This document shows positions 63,513 through 64,000 of a stretch of 64,000 nucleotides of DNA, in pieces; positions within the stretch are counted from its first letter, which is position 1; every line of letters begins with the position of its first letter. The stretch comes from Lewinellaceae bacterium (GTDB taxonomy: Bacteria; Bacteroidota; Bacteroidia; Chitinophagales; Saprospiraceae). The notes under the pieces were generated by a model. That model saw nothing but the letters and a program-made list of their open reading frames with translations. It was not told where the DNA came from and ran no database searches. The stretch is taken from the NCBI GenBank assembly GCA_024644235.1, contig JAHELJ010000009.1:62001-126000 (forward strand), given 5' to 3'. The position numbers were made by a program, and so were the translations under genes.

Positions 63513-64000
63513 TTAGATATTGACATCAAGGATCTTATTCAGGCCTAAAAGCACCAAATGAGGGCGAACAAATATCTTGATTTTCAAATAATTAACAAAG
63601 AAATGACGGTCTCCACCGGTTAAAAGAATGTTAAGACGATCATAAGATTTCTGATACTGCCTGATAAAGCCCTTCATTTCGTGAACTGCTCCACCTTGAG
63701 CACCAGTCTGCAAAGCGGTTGTCGTATCATTTCCTATTTCCAAATAACGTTCGACCAGATCTACCTGTGGCAATTGATCAGTGAATCTATGCATTGCTTT
63801 GGTCCGTAGTTTTAGGCCCGGTGAAATATTACCCCCTACAAAGTAGCCCAAATGAGTCAGGATGTCGTAGGTGATGCAAGTGCCCGCATCTATGACTAGA
63901 GAATTCCGATTTGGAAAAAGATGCCAGGCCCCACACACACCAGCGATTCGGTCTGGCCCCAGCGTTTGCGGACTCTTGTAGTCAATTTTCACCGGCAACC
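63513..64000 (-). CDS. coaX: type III pantothenate kinase, 5' end outside the window
   Basis: CoaX phosphorylates pantothenate, the first step to coenzyme A. The C-terminal 162 codons are present; the gene runs past the window edge. Family blocks visible are GPDRIAGVCGAW, VIDAGTCITYDIL (the catalytic Asp) and GGNISPGLKLR. The N-terminal DxGNT phosphate motif lies outside the window. An apparent ATG at 63998 is internal. It leads the OMP-TPR-TPR-FKBP run. Confidence 0.93.
   Translation of the reverse strand, partial: LPVKIDYKSPQTLGPDRIAGVCGAWHLFPNRNSLVIDAGTCITYDILTHLGYFVGGNISPGLKLRTKAMHRFTDQLPQVDLVERYLEIGNDTTTALQTGAQGGAVHEMKGFIRQYQKSYDRLNILLTGGDRHFFVNYLKIKIFVRPHLVLLGLNKILDVNI

Overview
The window looks like chromosomal DNA of a gliding or surface-living member of the Bacteroidota, most like the Saprospiria-type lineages. 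The evidence is a type IX secretion system (T9SS) operon in the order porP-gldK-gldL-gldM-gldN, a PorX-type response regulator, T9SS cargo with type A and type B (gliding-motility-associated) C-terminal domains, an SprB-repeat adhesin, an orphan bifunctional RelA/SpoT, and many start-proximal copies of the Bacteroidota -7 promoter element TAnnTTTG. Clear Shine-Dalgarno sequences are rare. No rRNA, CRISPR array, insertion sequence, prophage or plasmid signature was seen. The only RNA gene found is a tRNA-Leu(UAG).

Layout. 1-9.2 kb: the end of a DUF4835 gene, purN, a PLP-dependent deaminase/desulfhydrase, a hemolysin III family membrane protein, then a minus-strand block fabH-efp-accB-accC with an MsbA-like ABC exporter and a T9SS cargo gene. 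9.4-16.5 kb: a thioredoxin, a giant SprB-repeat/cohesin-like surface protein, a DUF1573 lipoprotein, a LamG surface protein and ybaB. 16.5-25.9 kb: a Ca2+/Na+ antiporter, tatC, a small membrane protein, porX, an HD phosphohydrolase, a 23-residue-repeat protein with a peptidoglycan-binding end, glyA, truA and a DoxX protein. 26-34.6 kb: tig-clpP-clpX, tRNA-Leu, relA/spoT-fur-purA and a lipid-anchored methyltransferase. 34.6-44.6 kb: a rimK-deacylase-dacB operon, an MFS transporter, a beta-helix lipoprotein and a three-gene glycosyltransferase operon. 44.6-50.5 kb: the T9SS core operon. 50.5-64 kb: an MBL hydrolase, a PorT-like barrel with ppx, a metal permease fused to a DtxR/MntR-type regulator, rbfA, recG, a D-2-hydroxyacid dehydrogenase, and a minus-strand run coaX-OMP-TPR-TPR-FKBP.

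The genome is tightly packed. No gene-free gap exceeds about 260 bases. Seven convergent gene pairs overlap at their 3' ends by 11-20 bp and an eighth abuts with no gap. Intergenic stretches mostly hold a promoter box or a hairpin. T9SS biology ties several regions together: the secretion motor and outer-membrane ring (gldKLMN/porP), its regulator (porX), and at least three predicted cargo proteins.

The best candidates for undescribed biology are the 23-residue VPAEY-type repeat protein at 21.9-23.3 kb, the paralogous TPR pair separated by a hairpin terminator at 59-62 kb, the RimK/deacylase/PBP4/exported-methyltransferase cluster at 34-38 kb, and the permease-regulator fusion at 53-54.6 kb. 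No wholly new multi-gene system could be demonstrated from sequence alone.
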